Shown: in pieces, positions 33,594-41,216 of the stretch
How positions within the stretch are numbered: the stretch's first letter is position 1
Layout of the letters: each line of letters opens with the position of its first letter
IMG/VR virus record: IMGVR_UViG_3300026521_000336
Location: 1 to 41,430 of that record
Direction: 5' to 3' (one strand)
DNA length: 41,430 bases
DNA from: a virus
Program-made: the position numbers and the translations under genes
The notes under the pieces: model-generated
What the model was told of the DNA's origin: nothing
Databases searched by the model: none
Seen by the model: the letters and a program-made list of their open reading frames with translations, nothing else

Positions 33594-36500
33594 TTCCCAA
33601 AGCCTTTCCATCCTCTAGCATCAAGACTAATACTAGATCCATCATCTGTACATTCATTAGATATTGTAATAGTATTGTTATCAGCATCTATTGATACAAC
33701 TTGAGAACCAGAAGGCACGCCATCGCCTATAACTTCATCATTCACATTAAATAGTGATATATTATCTATATTTGTGATATCAGCAGAACCAGATGATGTA
33801 TCTCCAGTAGTGCTTCCTTTAGATACATATACATACCCAACATATCCATCTGGTTCAGGATTTGACTCATATCTTATGCTTCCAATTTTATCTATAGATG
33901 TAGGTTTTCCTGATTGAATCCAGTCAACTTTACGCTCATTGAATATACACTCACCGTTTCTACTTATTTTTGTTTTTAGTACACCGTCATCATATAGCTC
34001 AAGTGATTCTTCATTAATTTTAAACTTGTTTCCATCTGCATCATTTGATATAATACTACCAACAGCAGCACGAAGACCATATCCATTATCAAGAATTGCA
34101 ACACCATCTTTATATAAATATGATCCAAGGTTGTCATCTATGACTTTTACAACATCTTTTTTTATATGTGCAGAATCACTATTGTCTGATACTACAAGCT
34201 TGTCTTTGTCCAACAACGAAGAAATGCTATTATCGTCAGAAAATGTTATTTTTTCTGAACTAAAAATTGATGTGTGGTTATCATCATCACTTATCTCTAT
34301 TTGTGATTTATCGATATTGACACTATTAGAATCATCTGAAACATTAATATCTGTATTTTCAATAATAACTTTATCGCTATTTGATTCATTTTTTAAAATT
34401 ACTTTGTCATATGATATAGTAGAAGATTTATCTCCATGTTTTATATACTTGCTGTTAATATCAGAGTGTGTACTTTCGGCGTTACCATCTCTATTATATA
34501 TTCTTGTGGCAATATATCCATCTTGTTTTACTGGATATTCTGTAGCTATACCATTATCATTCTGTATTGTTTGTGTTGGCTTATTTGAATTAGAATATAA
34601 TTCTACAGCTAATCCATTAGTCTTTTTAGCGTATTGTTTACCATAAACGATTATATCATTACACGATGTTATATCTATATTAGACTGAACACCATTTTCG
34701 TCCCATAAATAAGCTTTTAATCCTATAGCATTTTCTATATCTAAAATACAATTCTCGCCTTTTATTTCAGAAACATATTGACTAGAATCAGAAGTAGATG
34801 CACTAAGTATTTTTAATTTATTGTTATCACTATTCAACTTAAATAAATCACACGATCTGTTGTTATTGTTTTCAACTACAAGATTTGAACATAAGATATC
34901 ATTGTCAAATATATTATTGCCATCAATAAACAATAATGAGGAATCACTAGAGCCAACATCGGAGGACTCTACTTGATGTGAATTTTTAGCCAAATCAATA
35001 TTTATTTTGTTTGCTTTAAGAACAAGATTGCTTGTGTTGTTTTTCAACACAACAGACTGAATACAATCTTTTACATTATTGACATTAATTGTATTAGCAA
35101 TAACATCATTATCTATTGGTTCTACTACAATACCATATGAAGATTCAGCACTTTTAACATTAAATGCAGAACCAATAGAGTCACTTATAGATATACATGT
35201 TCTGTCTTTGCTATAATCTGGATTACCATAAAAATCAACAATAAGATTACCATCTATTACATTTTGGTTATTATAGTTCTTAAACTTAATAGCAACACCT
35301 TCATCTTGCAGTGACACTATTTTTGCATTATTAGATTTGATAAAATGACCATCGAATATAATTTCTTGAGATATAGCATATTCTTTATCTTCAAAGTCCA
35401 AGTATCTGCAATCGTCAAGTGCTGCTTTTATGGAATTGTAGTCGTCATTTGACCCATCTGCATTCACATCAAACCATGAAAGTTTTGCATATCCAAAATA
35501 TCTTCTTCTCCATCCATTGATATTTGTTCCATGATTATTAATATCAGAATTTTCTTCATAAAAATCAAATATTCCTTGCTTGCCATCATCTAATTGGTAT
35601 CCGCCTCTAACATATGCTACTTTTGCGTAATTAACATTTAGTAATTCTAGATCTTCATATCCATCAACAATAACTATACTTGAATTTGCTATATTCAACT
35701 TAACTGACCAATGTAATGCAGAATAATACAATGTTTTTATTACAGTAAAAGTACCATCACCATTCGATGTATATTCTTTAACATATTGATCAACTGGTTC
35801 TGATGCATAAGATTTTGCAGTCATTTCTGCGGCTTTTGCTTCCCATTCATCTTGCTTTGTTATTTTTTCAACTTCTTTTGTTTGTTCAAGTAATGTTTGA
35901 AATTCAGAACCTGTTATGGCTTCCATACCAGATACTGTAACTATATCACCAGGATCTAGTTCTGGATCAAAGGTTATTGTACTAAGCACAGCATTATAGT
36001 CTATATCTTTAATTTTTCTTTTTCCATTAACATACACATCAGAATCGCTTATAGTTTTAGTAAAGCTAAATACTGCATGATTATCTTCTGTTGCAAACTG
36101 AGTCTCTACCCATCTTTTATGTCCACTAAGTTTTTCAGTATCTTCTCTGTGATGTAAAGCACTAAATATATTCTTTAGCTCCTTAACAGTAAAAGTGCCA
36201 TCTCCGTTTGATGTATATTTCTTAACAGGCTTACCATATGGCTCAGAGGCAAATGATGCAGCAGTAAGTTTCGCTGCCTCAGCTTTTAATTGCTCTATAT
36301 ACCCATTTTCTTGTGCTTTTTGAGACCAATGTTTTGCAGAATATGTTAATGGAATTTTGTTTGCAGAAGTTATTGTCCCGTCTTCATGTGCTGTAAATTG
36401 CTTTACATGTTCATTGTATTCAGAATCAATAAAACTTTCAGCAGTAAGCTCTGATGCTTTAGCTTTATTTTTTGTATGTTCTGTATCTTTAACTATCTCT

Positions 36501-36625
36501 ACTACATCGTTTTTTAGTTGCTCTGTTTGAGAATGAAATTGTTCAACATCATCTCTCCATTCTGATACTTTAGGATATATGCCATGCTTTATATCCTTTA
36601 GTATATCCATAAAATCTATATACAT
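33581..36625 (-). CDS. Tail fibre / tailspike-like appendage, 1014 aa
   Basis: Host-binding virion appendage. The N-terminus (about 1-45) is a coiled-coil anchor. Three copies of a roughly 45-residue module follow (about 60-300), marked by AAEMTAKSYASEPV, VKEYTSNGDGTFTV and YSALHWS, common in podovirus fibre N-termini. The second copy contains a FSFTKTISDSDVYVNGKRK beta domain. From about 375 a WFDVNADGSNDDYNSIKAAL block starts a pectate-lyase-like beta helix. Later comes a Ser/Asp-rich repetitive shaft (about 700-900). ATG at 36625 with GGAG six bases upstream. The position corresponds to the N4 appendage gp66. No catalytic site was identified, so depolymerase activity is unproven. Confidence 0.78.
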   Translation of the reverse strand: MYIDFMDILKDIKHGIYPKVSEWRDDVEQFHSQTEQLKNDVVEIVKDTEHTKNKAKASELTAESFIDSEYNEHVKQFTAHEDGTITSANKIPLTYSAKHWSQKAQENGYIEQLKAEAAKLTAASFASEPYGKPVKKYTSNGDGTFTVKELKNIFSALHHREDTEKLSGHKRWVETQFATEDNHAVFSFTKTISDSDVYVNGKRKIKDIDYNAVLSTITFDPELDPGDIVTVSGMEAITGSEFQTLLEQTKEVEKITKQDEWEAKAAEMTAKSYASEPVDQYVKEYTSNGDGTFTVIKTLYYSALHWSVKLNIANSSIVIVDGYEDLELLNVNYAKVAYVRGGYQLDDGKQGIFDFYEENSDINNHGTNINGWRRRYFGYAKLSWFDVNADGSNDDYNSIKAALDDCRYLDFEDKEYAISQEIIFDGHFIKSNNAKIVSLQDEGVAIKFKNYNNQNVIDGNLIVDFYGNPDYSKDRTCISISDSIGSAFNVKSAESSYGIVVEPIDNDVIANTINVNNVKDCIQSVVLKNNTSNLVLKANKINIDLAKNSHQVESSDVGSSDSSLLFIDGNNIFDNDILCSNLVVENNNNRSCDLFKLNSDNNKLKILSASTSDSSQYVSEIKGENCILDIENAIGLKAYLWDENGVQSNIDITSCNDIIVYGKQYAKKTNGLAVELYSNSNKPTQTIQNDNGIATEYPVKQDGYIATRIYNRDGNAESTHSDINSKYIKHGDKSSTISYDKVILKNESNSDKVIIENTDINVSDDSNSVNIDKSQIEISDDDNHTSIFSSEKITFSDDNSISSLLDKDKLVVSDNSDSAHIKKDVVKVIDDNLGSYLYKDGVAILDNGYGLRAAVGSIISNDADGNKFKINEESLELYDDGVLKTKISRNGECIFNERKVDWIQSGKPTSIDKIGSIRYESNPEPDGYVGYVYVSKGSTTGDTSSGSADITNIDNISLFNVNDEVIGDGVPSGSQVVSIDADNNTITISNECTDDGSSISLDARGWKGFGKIEA

Positions 36626-36628
36626 ATA

Positions 36629-37480
36629 TTACTCCATATTTTCTTTTTTATACAATTTAGCATCTTTGACATTTAACAAGTTCGATAAATACTGAGGATC
36701 GCCATATCTATCTATGCTTATGTCTTTTATTATGCCACTAACAATAGGTTTACTATATAATAAGTCATTGCCTTTTGCTAATGCAGTAAAAACAGTATTT
36801 AAGCATTGAACTTTTGAATAATCATCTCCAGATAATGCCCATTCTGGATCTATTGATTGAGCATAAGGTGCTCCAATATTATTATCATTAGAACCGGAGA
36901 CGTAAGATGAATTGCGAACAAGAACTCTAGTTCCTACATCATTACCATATTCGTTTTTACTTGATTGAAGCATTATTGTTTTGCCATCAGATGCAAGAAC
37001 ACCATGAGTCATCACATGTAGCCAAGCCTTCAATATTCTTTCAGCTTCTCCTGAAAATACAGTAAAGTCTAAATTATCAAATGCAGCAGATATAGACAAT
37101 ATATATTCAAGATCAACAGAAAAATACCTTTTGGTTCTATATCTATTTAATGAATTCATAACTTTAGGCATACAGTAATCATTCATGTAATCAAGAGGAT
37201 ATGGTGATTTAATATCATCAATATTATATGGAAGCAATACAATTCCATCATAACCTGGGGAAGGTTCAATTAATACAAGAGTTCTATCAAAATTAGATTT
37301 AACTAAAGTTCTACCTCCAAATATCGGCTTAGTCTCTTCTACTGAATGTTCGTAAAACACTTTACTATTTTTACCTGAAAATTTGCGAATACCTTTTAAT
37401 AGCATTTTACTATTAATAGAACCAATTGCTCCTTGAACTTTATCATAATTACTACGAAGATATTCAAAATCACTAATCAT
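36629..37480 (-). CDS. Structural protein, about 31 kDa (N4 gp67 position), 283 aa
   Basis: Immediately follows the 150-residue gene (GAGGA before the ATG at 37480) and precedes the tail fibre. The mixed alpha/beta product has blocks KSNFDRTLVLIEPSPGYDGIVLLPYNIDDI and WALSGDDYSKVQCLNTVFTALAKGNDLL. N4 codes a roughly 30-kDa structural protein (gp67) between appendage and TerL, so size and place agree. I do not recognise a domain. It is probably a tail-adaptor or fibre-anchoring protein. Confidence 0.58.
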   Translation of the reverse strand: MISDFEYLRSNYDKVQGAIGSINSKMLLKGIRKFSGKNSKVFYEHSVEETKPIFGGRTLVKSNFDRTLVLIEPSPGYDGIVLLPYNIDDIKSPYPLDYMNDYCMPKVMNSLNRYRTKRYFSVDLEYILSISAAFDNLDFTVFSGEAERILKAWLHVMTHGVLASDGKTIMLQSSKNEYGNDVGTRVLVRNSSYVSGSNDNNIGAPYAQSIDPEWALSGDDYSKVQCLNTVFTALAKGNDLLYSKPIVSGIIKDISIDRYGDPQYLSNLLNVKDAKLYKKENME

Positions 37481-37483
37481 GTC

Positions 37484-37936
37484 TTAATCCTCGTTTGTAC
37501 CATAATATATATTTGATTCTCCAAACGATTTCGGATATTGCTGTTCGGCTTCAAGTGTTTCTATATATGCAGATACTTTTTGATTATAGTTTTTTATAAT
37601 AGCAGATGCTTCAGCTATATGTTGAGGTGCCTTTTTCTGACTAACAAAACTACATATAAACCTTGCTACAGCATAAGTAAGTTCTTCGTCTATATCAAGC
37701 TCATCATTATCAGACTCAGGCATATCAGGCATCCTAACAAATAAACCGCCAGGACCATTCCTTACTATTTGTTTATTTGAATCTTTCTCTGATAATAGTT
37801 TTATTGCATCAGCTTCATCAGCTATTCTAGCAAAAGCATATTTTAACAACATAAGAAATTCATCTTTATCCCTAGTAAGTGAAGTGTCACCAACAAGTAA
37901 TGCACTTGATAATTTTCGTAATTCAATTAATGTCAT
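37484..37936 (-). CDS. Hypothetical head-tail or adaptor protein, 150 aa
   Basis: A helical protein (MTLIELRKLSSALLVGD...) with the pattern DEFLMLLKYAFARIADEADAIKLL, then DEELTYAVARFICSFVSQKKAPQH.AEASAIIKNYNQKVSAYI. This layout recalls small head-tail connector proteins but is not diagnostic. It is preceded by a sigma70-like promoter that overlaps the TerL stop codon, so it begins a tail-fibre operon with the next two genes. AAGG lies 11 bases before the ATG. Confidence 0.58.
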   Translation of the reverse strand: MTLIELRKLSSALLVGDTSLTRDKDEFLMLLKYAFARIADEADAIKLLSEKDSNKQIVRNGPGGLFVRMPDMPESDNDELDIDEELTYAVARFICSFVSQKKAPQHIAEASAIIKNYNQKVSAYIETLEAEQQYPKSFGESNIYYGTNED

Positions 37937-37970
37937 AACTAAAACAACCTTTTTTGTTTTAAATTATGAC

Positions 37971-37999
37971 ATTATATCATTTCAATTCTTTATTGTCTA
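37971..37999 (-). promoter_or_regulatory. Sigma70-like late promoter for the tail-fibre operon
   Basis: Leftward strand: TAGACA (37994-37999), 17-base spacer, TATAAT (37971-37976). The -35 matches TTGACA at five of six positions and overlaps the TerL stop codon. The -10 lies within a short dyad, ATGATATAATGTCAT, that could bind a regulator. Confidence 0.58.
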
Positions 38000-39946
38000 T
38001 ATGTAGCTATCATATATATCAGATTCTTCATTGTCATCATCATAATCATTCCACATTCTATAACCTAGACTATTTTTATTGTTATTATCAGAACCAGAAT
38101 CATAGAACTCAGATAAATTAGGAGCAGGATACTGGATATCGATCATTGTTAGCTGGCTTATTCCATCTACACCGTCATCGTGTTTTGTACCAAATCCAGA
38201 ATATGTTGTATATTTAATTTCATCAAGTAGCTCTTTCATATCAGGAGTATTTTTTAGTTCTTTAGCAAACCATATTTTTCTATTTTGCCATAAAGGTAAT
38301 GTCATTCTAAATCTCCAGTGTTTGTTTCCACCTTCAAGTCTAGATCTAATTCCTTCTGGAGTACCAGGTTTTGCACCTTTCTGTCTAGCAAATGAAAAGA
38401 AAAAGTTTTTCTTTGGCATTCTGTCTTTTAATCCAAGAATATGTAAACTTTGTTGTCCATCGATCTCAACACCAACTTCTACCCATCTGGTTCTTCCACT
38501 TGTTTGCATAGCAATTGCAAATGTTTCATTATATTGTTCTTCAACTTCTAGTTTTTTAAGTGTCATATCAATAAGAAAGTGATTTTGATGACTATCTACC
38601 GCCCACAACATAATACAAGAAAAGTCAGAACCTTTATTTCCAGTTGTAGTAAAGTCGGTTGTAACATACCAGTTATATGAATATGCTTTAGCTATAATAT
38701 CTTGCCTAGAGAACCATTGTATTAAAGTATCAGGTATAAGCCTATCTTCGTCATTACTAATTCTAAGATAATATTCCTGCATCAATGAACGCATAGGTGA
38801 TGGGTCTCCAGCATTTTGTGACATTTTAGCTTTTATATAATCATTTATACATTGCTTATATGTATGTCTATCTGGCCATACACCTCTAAAATCTTCTTCC
38901 TTTAAGTCTTCACTTATTCTTTCAGCTTTAGGGAATACAATAGGCAACCATTGCTTATTTTCAACTCTTCTATATACTGGATCCTTCTTATTATATGGAG
39001 TACCTATAAGTATTGCAAAGTTTCCATTACCGCTAAGAGCTTTAAGTACATCAGACTCGATTGTTGATTCAATATTTTGAAGAACCACATCAGAAGTAGC
39101 ATCAGACTCAGAAGATACCATATCATCAAAAATTGCTATGTCTGGCCTAAACAATCCATCTCTACTACCACGCCCTCCGGTGCTAGCTCCTAACCCCTTC
39201 ATAGAAAATGTACGCTTAGCCCTTCCTGGAACTTCTGATGGCTTTAATCCTTGTTTATTAACATATTCATCATATAATGCAATTTCTTTTTTTGTTACAG
39301 GTTTTCTAACAAAAGATACCTCATCTTGGTTTGTAGTAGCTGATTCAAATATTCCCCTCAAGTATTCGCTTTCCATATACACAGAACCAATAGTCTCCAT
39401 AGTAGTCTTAACATTGTTTCTCATTGAATCTGCTACATATAATACATAATTAACTCTACCGAATCCAGGCAACTCTCCTTTTGCAGCCATATACAATACA
39501 AGCATAGTACCAAGAAGGGTACTTTTTGAAAACTCACGGGTGCATAGTACAACTATCCTATTATTCAAGAATTCAAAATCTATATTTCTTACTTGAAAAT
39601 ATGGTCTAACATTATCACTTCTAAATATACAATCAATTAAAAAGTAGTGTGCTTTAGGATTAGCATTCTCTGGTTCTTCTCCAAGAACTAACCTAATGAA
39701 GTTCATAAAATCAATTGCATCTACGCTAGGGATATACCAATCAAGAACCACATCTACATGATCTAATAGTTTATCTACAGTAATTATCCCATCTCTAAAT
39801 GCAGGATGTATCCACTTAGCTTCAATAGCTTGTTGCATTTGTTCATAAGTTAATGGCATACCATTATATGTATCAAATTCAAGTTCTGTCCTAAATTCAC
39901 TAGAATAATCAGTTGTAATTGGCTTATAGTCTAAATCATTCATCAT
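37997..39946 (-). CDS. terL: Terminase large subunit (TerL)
   Basis: DNA-packaging motor with ATPase and nuclease domains. ATPase: a Walker A-like TREFSKST (about 136-143, the degenerate P-loop of N4-type terminases), Walker B IAIFDDM (about 270-276) and coupling motif FAILIGTP. RNase H-like nuclease: D in VTTDFTTT (about 431), E/D in VGVEIDGQQ (about 494-496) and D in HDDGVDGIS near the C-terminus. Length 649 aa. The frame opens with ATG at 39967, but ATGs at 39946/39943 follow GAGGA with normal spacing and overlap the TerS stop, so 39946 is used. Confidence 0.9.
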   Translation of the reverse strand: MMNDLDYKPITTDYSSEFRTELEFDTYNGMPLTYEQMQQAIEAKWIHPAFRDGIITVDKLLDHVDVVLDWYIPSVDAIDFMNFIRLVLGEEPENANPKAHYFLIDCIFRSDNVRPYFQVRNIDFEFLNNRIVVLCTREFSKSTLLGTMLVLYMAAKGELPGFGRVNYVLYVADSMRNNVKTTMETIGSVYMESEYLRGIFESATTNQDEVSFVRKPVTKKEIALYDEYVNKQGLKPSEVPGRAKRTFSMKGLGASTGGRGSRDGLFRPDIAIFDDMVSSESDATSDVVLQNIESTIESDVLKALSGNGNFAILIGTPYNKKDPVYRRVENKQWLPIVFPKAERISEDLKEEDFRGVWPDRHTYKQCINDYIKAKMSQNAGDPSPMRSLMQEYYLRISNDEDRLIPDTLIQWFSRQDIIAKAYSYNWYVTTDFTTTGNKGSDFSCIMLWAVDSHQNHFLIDMTLKKLEVEEQYNETFAIAMQTSGRTRWVEVGVEIDGQQSLHILGLKDRMPKKNFFFSFARQKGAKPGTPEGIRSRLEGGNKHWRFRMTLPLWQNRKIWFAKELKNTPDMKELLDEIKYTTYSGFGTKHDDGVDGISQLTMIDIQYPAPNLSEFYDSGSDNNNKNSLGYRMWNDYDDDNEESDIYDSYI

Positions 39947-40661
39947 CGTCGTCCTCAACTTCAACATCTATAGTAAGATTAAGTCTCTGTATTTCCTCCA
40001 AAGGAACACCTTGTCTTAATAACTTTTGTTGGTTCTCAGCTATTTCTTTCATCTTCTCTAATGTTTTAGCTTGTGCTGTTTTAGCTTCTTCGCTTTGTCC
40101 AATAGTTATAGATACCTTTTCTTCTTCATTTGCCTTAAGTGTTTCTATGAGAGTTTTAGATGCTAGATGCTGAACATGAAATGACACATCTGGATCTGAC
40201 ATTAGTTCAACTTGTTTCTTTATTGCTTGATGAAGCACAGGTGCATATTGTATTTTAATATCAACAGCCATCATTGCGTCAATCTTTACAACTATCTTTG
40301 AAGAGTTATACATTGCTACATGATTTGATATCTGTTTGCCACTGTCTTTTAATCTTTTGTATTTATCAGGAAAAACAATCTCCCAAGCTCGTTCATTTGT
40401 CATCCCTCTTTTTAAAGTACAATATTTTATAGCATTAACATAATCTTTAAGCCCAACTTTTACTTCTCTAAATACAGGAATGTATGATAGTATGTTATCT
40501 TCTAAATACTCTTGAAGAACCTCACCTTCTACATCTTTCTCCATGTTGCTTATAAGATCAATGATCTCATCAGTAACCTTATGGCTACTACCTTTAGGCA
40601 ACAGTCTTTGTAACCTATCTTTGTCTATTCTAATAGAACCAGACTCTACTATATCTGACAT
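39936..40661 (-). CDS. Terminase small subunit-like protein (N4 gp69 position)
   Basis: Likely recognises packaging DNA and loads TerL. A TTG at 40667 is in frame, but the ATG at 40661 has AAGGA nine bases upstream. The product has a helical N-terminal part, a VKVGLKDYVNAIKYCTLKRGMTNERAWEIVFPDKY block (about 70-104) that looks like a terminase-type helix-turn-helix, and a central helical oligomerisation part. It ends in a very acidic tail (VEVEDDDDE) that could contact TerL. It overlaps the TerL start. First gene of the leftward late region. TerS proteins diverge strongly, so the call leans on context. Confidence 0.7.
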   Translation of the reverse strand: MSDIVESGSIRIDKDRLQRLLPKGSSHKVTDEIIDLISNMEKDVEGEVLQEYLEDNILSYIPVFREVKVGLKDYVNAIKYCTLKRGMTNERAWEIVFPDKYKRLKDSGKQISNHVAMYNSSKIVVKIDAMMAVDIKIQYAPVLHQAIKKQVELMSDPDVSFHVQHLASKTLIETLKANEEEKVSITIGQSEEAKTAQAKTLEKMKEIAENQQKLLRQGVPLEEIQRLNLTIDVEVEDDDDE

Positions 40662-40692
40662 ATACAAATATCCTTTTGAGTTTTATTGAAGT

Positions 40693-40698
40693 ATTATA
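40693..40698 (-). promoter_or_regulatory. Candidate late promoter -10 for TerS-TerL
   Basis: The leftward strand reads TATGCTATAATACTTC, 31 bases before the TerS ATG. The TATAATACTT string matches two other late promoters. The -35 region is A/T only, without a recognisable hexamer. Confidence 0.42.
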
Positions 40699-40737
40699 GC
40701 ATAAAATACGATTAAATAAAAAACATAAAATTATCCA

Positions 40738-40880
40738 ACCACGCTTAGACGCGTAAGGCGTGAGATAGAAGCCGTATCACAAGAATCTTGCCAAAGCGAG
40801 AGCGGTTGGCTCGTAGAGCCAATTGGTAAGTTCTGAGAAACGGAAGTCTATCGAAGCGTCTGGATGCGTCTATGGATGAG
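40738..40880. other. GC-rich structured non-coding island
   Basis: Compared with its AT-rich surroundings this stretch is close to half G+C and is full of hairpins. One is CACGCTTA/TAAGGCGTG (with a bulged G). Another is CAAG-AAT-CTTG. CCAAAGC-GAGA-GCGGTTGG would carry a GNRA-type loop, and TTGGCTC-GTA-GAGCCAA overlaps it. The TTGG at 40806-40809 can pair with either side, so two structures compete. This could be a small RNA, terminal-repeat signal or packaging site; no known RNA family is recognised, and a tRNA reading fails. Confidence 0.4.
40806..40822. promoter_or_regulatory. 7-bp hairpin with 3-nt loop, candidate vRNAP promoter
   Basis: TTGGCTC-GTA-GAGCCAA. N4 virion polymerase promoters are template-strand hairpins with 5-7 bp stems and 3-nt loops having a purine at the loop centre. 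On the - strand this loop is TAC (central A), so that strand would be the template and transcription would run rightward. Geometry fits; function is inferred. Confidence 0.4.
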
Positions 40881-40917
40881 ATGTAGAAAATAAATATAGA
40901 AAGAAAACTCTACATCT
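40879..40917. repeat. 9-bp inverted repeat AGATGTAGA/TCTACATCT
   Basis: Arms 40879-40887 and 40909-40917, perfect, with a 21-base loop. Its right arm overlaps the left arm of the next inverted repeat by three bases, so only one of the two can form at a time. Confidence 0.5.
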
Positions 40918-40960
40918 GGTTCTTCTACTATAGTGAGCTATAAATAGCCATAGAACCAGA
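40915..40960. repeat. 9-bp inverted repeat TCTGGTTCT/AGAACCAGA
   Basis: Arms 40915-40923 and 40952-40960 are perfect and are two inverted copies of the over-represented motif. Inside lies a smaller hairpin, GCTAT-AA-ATAGC. It resembles the motif pair in the convergent terminator at 2874-2908. Confidence 0.55.
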
Positions 40961-41029
40961 GAAACAAGTCAACATATATCATAGTATACATTAACTATTA
41001 AAACAGCTTATTTAGCCTCATTACATAAA

Positions 41030-41059
41030 AGAACCAACAACACTAACAGATATGGTTCT
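41030..41059. repeat. Inverted pair of AGAACCA/TGGTTCT
   Basis: AGAACCA at 41030-41036 and TGGTTCT at 41053-41059 with 16 bases between. It is the third inverted motif pair in non-coding DNA. There is no U-tract on either side, so it is not a typical terminator. Confidence 0.5.
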
Positions 41060-41076
41060 ATAATAGTAAATGATTC

Positions 41077-41095
41077 AACAAAGCTACGCTTTGTT
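41077..41095. promoter_or_regulatory. 8-bp hairpin with 3-nt loop, candidate vRNAP promoter
   Basis: AACAAAGC-TAC-GCTTTGTT, perfect. With the central A on the + strand, the + strand would be the template and transcription would run leftward. Related CTACGCT/GACGCTAAG strings recur at 41114 and 41138. Confidence 0.38.
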
Positions 41096-41171
41096 ACTTC
41101 GCTTCGCTCAGTAGGCTACGCTAAGAGTATTTGTCTGCGACGCTAAGCAAAAAGAAAAACCCAACCCCCAA

Positions 41172-41216
41172 CCCCAACAAAAAGAAAAAAGCTTCGCTTT
41201 TTCTTTTTACTTGGGG
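41172..41216. promoter_or_regulatory. Long purine/pyrimidine hairpin with 3-nt loop
   Basis: CCCCAA (41172-41177) and TTGGGG (41211-41216) enclose AAAAAGAAAAAAGC-TTC-GCTTTTTCTTTTT, a 13-bp stem with one bulged A and a 3-nt loop. On the - strand the apex is GC-GAA-GC, a very stable DNA mini-hairpin and similar to the N4 promoter style (central purine). It could equally be an intrinsic terminator for rightward transcription because of the T-rich 3' arm. Confidence 0.45.

Noticed and set aside
33939-34646. 235-codon open frame on the + strand inside the tail-fibre gene
   Set aside because: It is antisense to a well-supported fibre gene, has no good ribosome-binding site, and its Ser/Leu-rich translation is the usual shadow of an Asp/Asn-rich opposite strand. 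The same reasoning removes other antisense frames such as 8610-9041, 10899-11345, 19722-20126 and 32076-32468.
40760-40860. Hammerhead-like or group I intron-like core strings (CTGAGAAAC, GAAGTC)
   Set aside because: The conserved core order and the required stems could not be assembled; the resemblance is only short-word similarity.
40800-40880. Possible tRNA around the GAGCCAATTGGTAAG D-arm-like string
   Set aside because: A D-arm can be drawn, but there is no 7-bp acceptor stem, no proper anticodon stem and no GGTTCGA-type T-loop, so it is not a tRNA.
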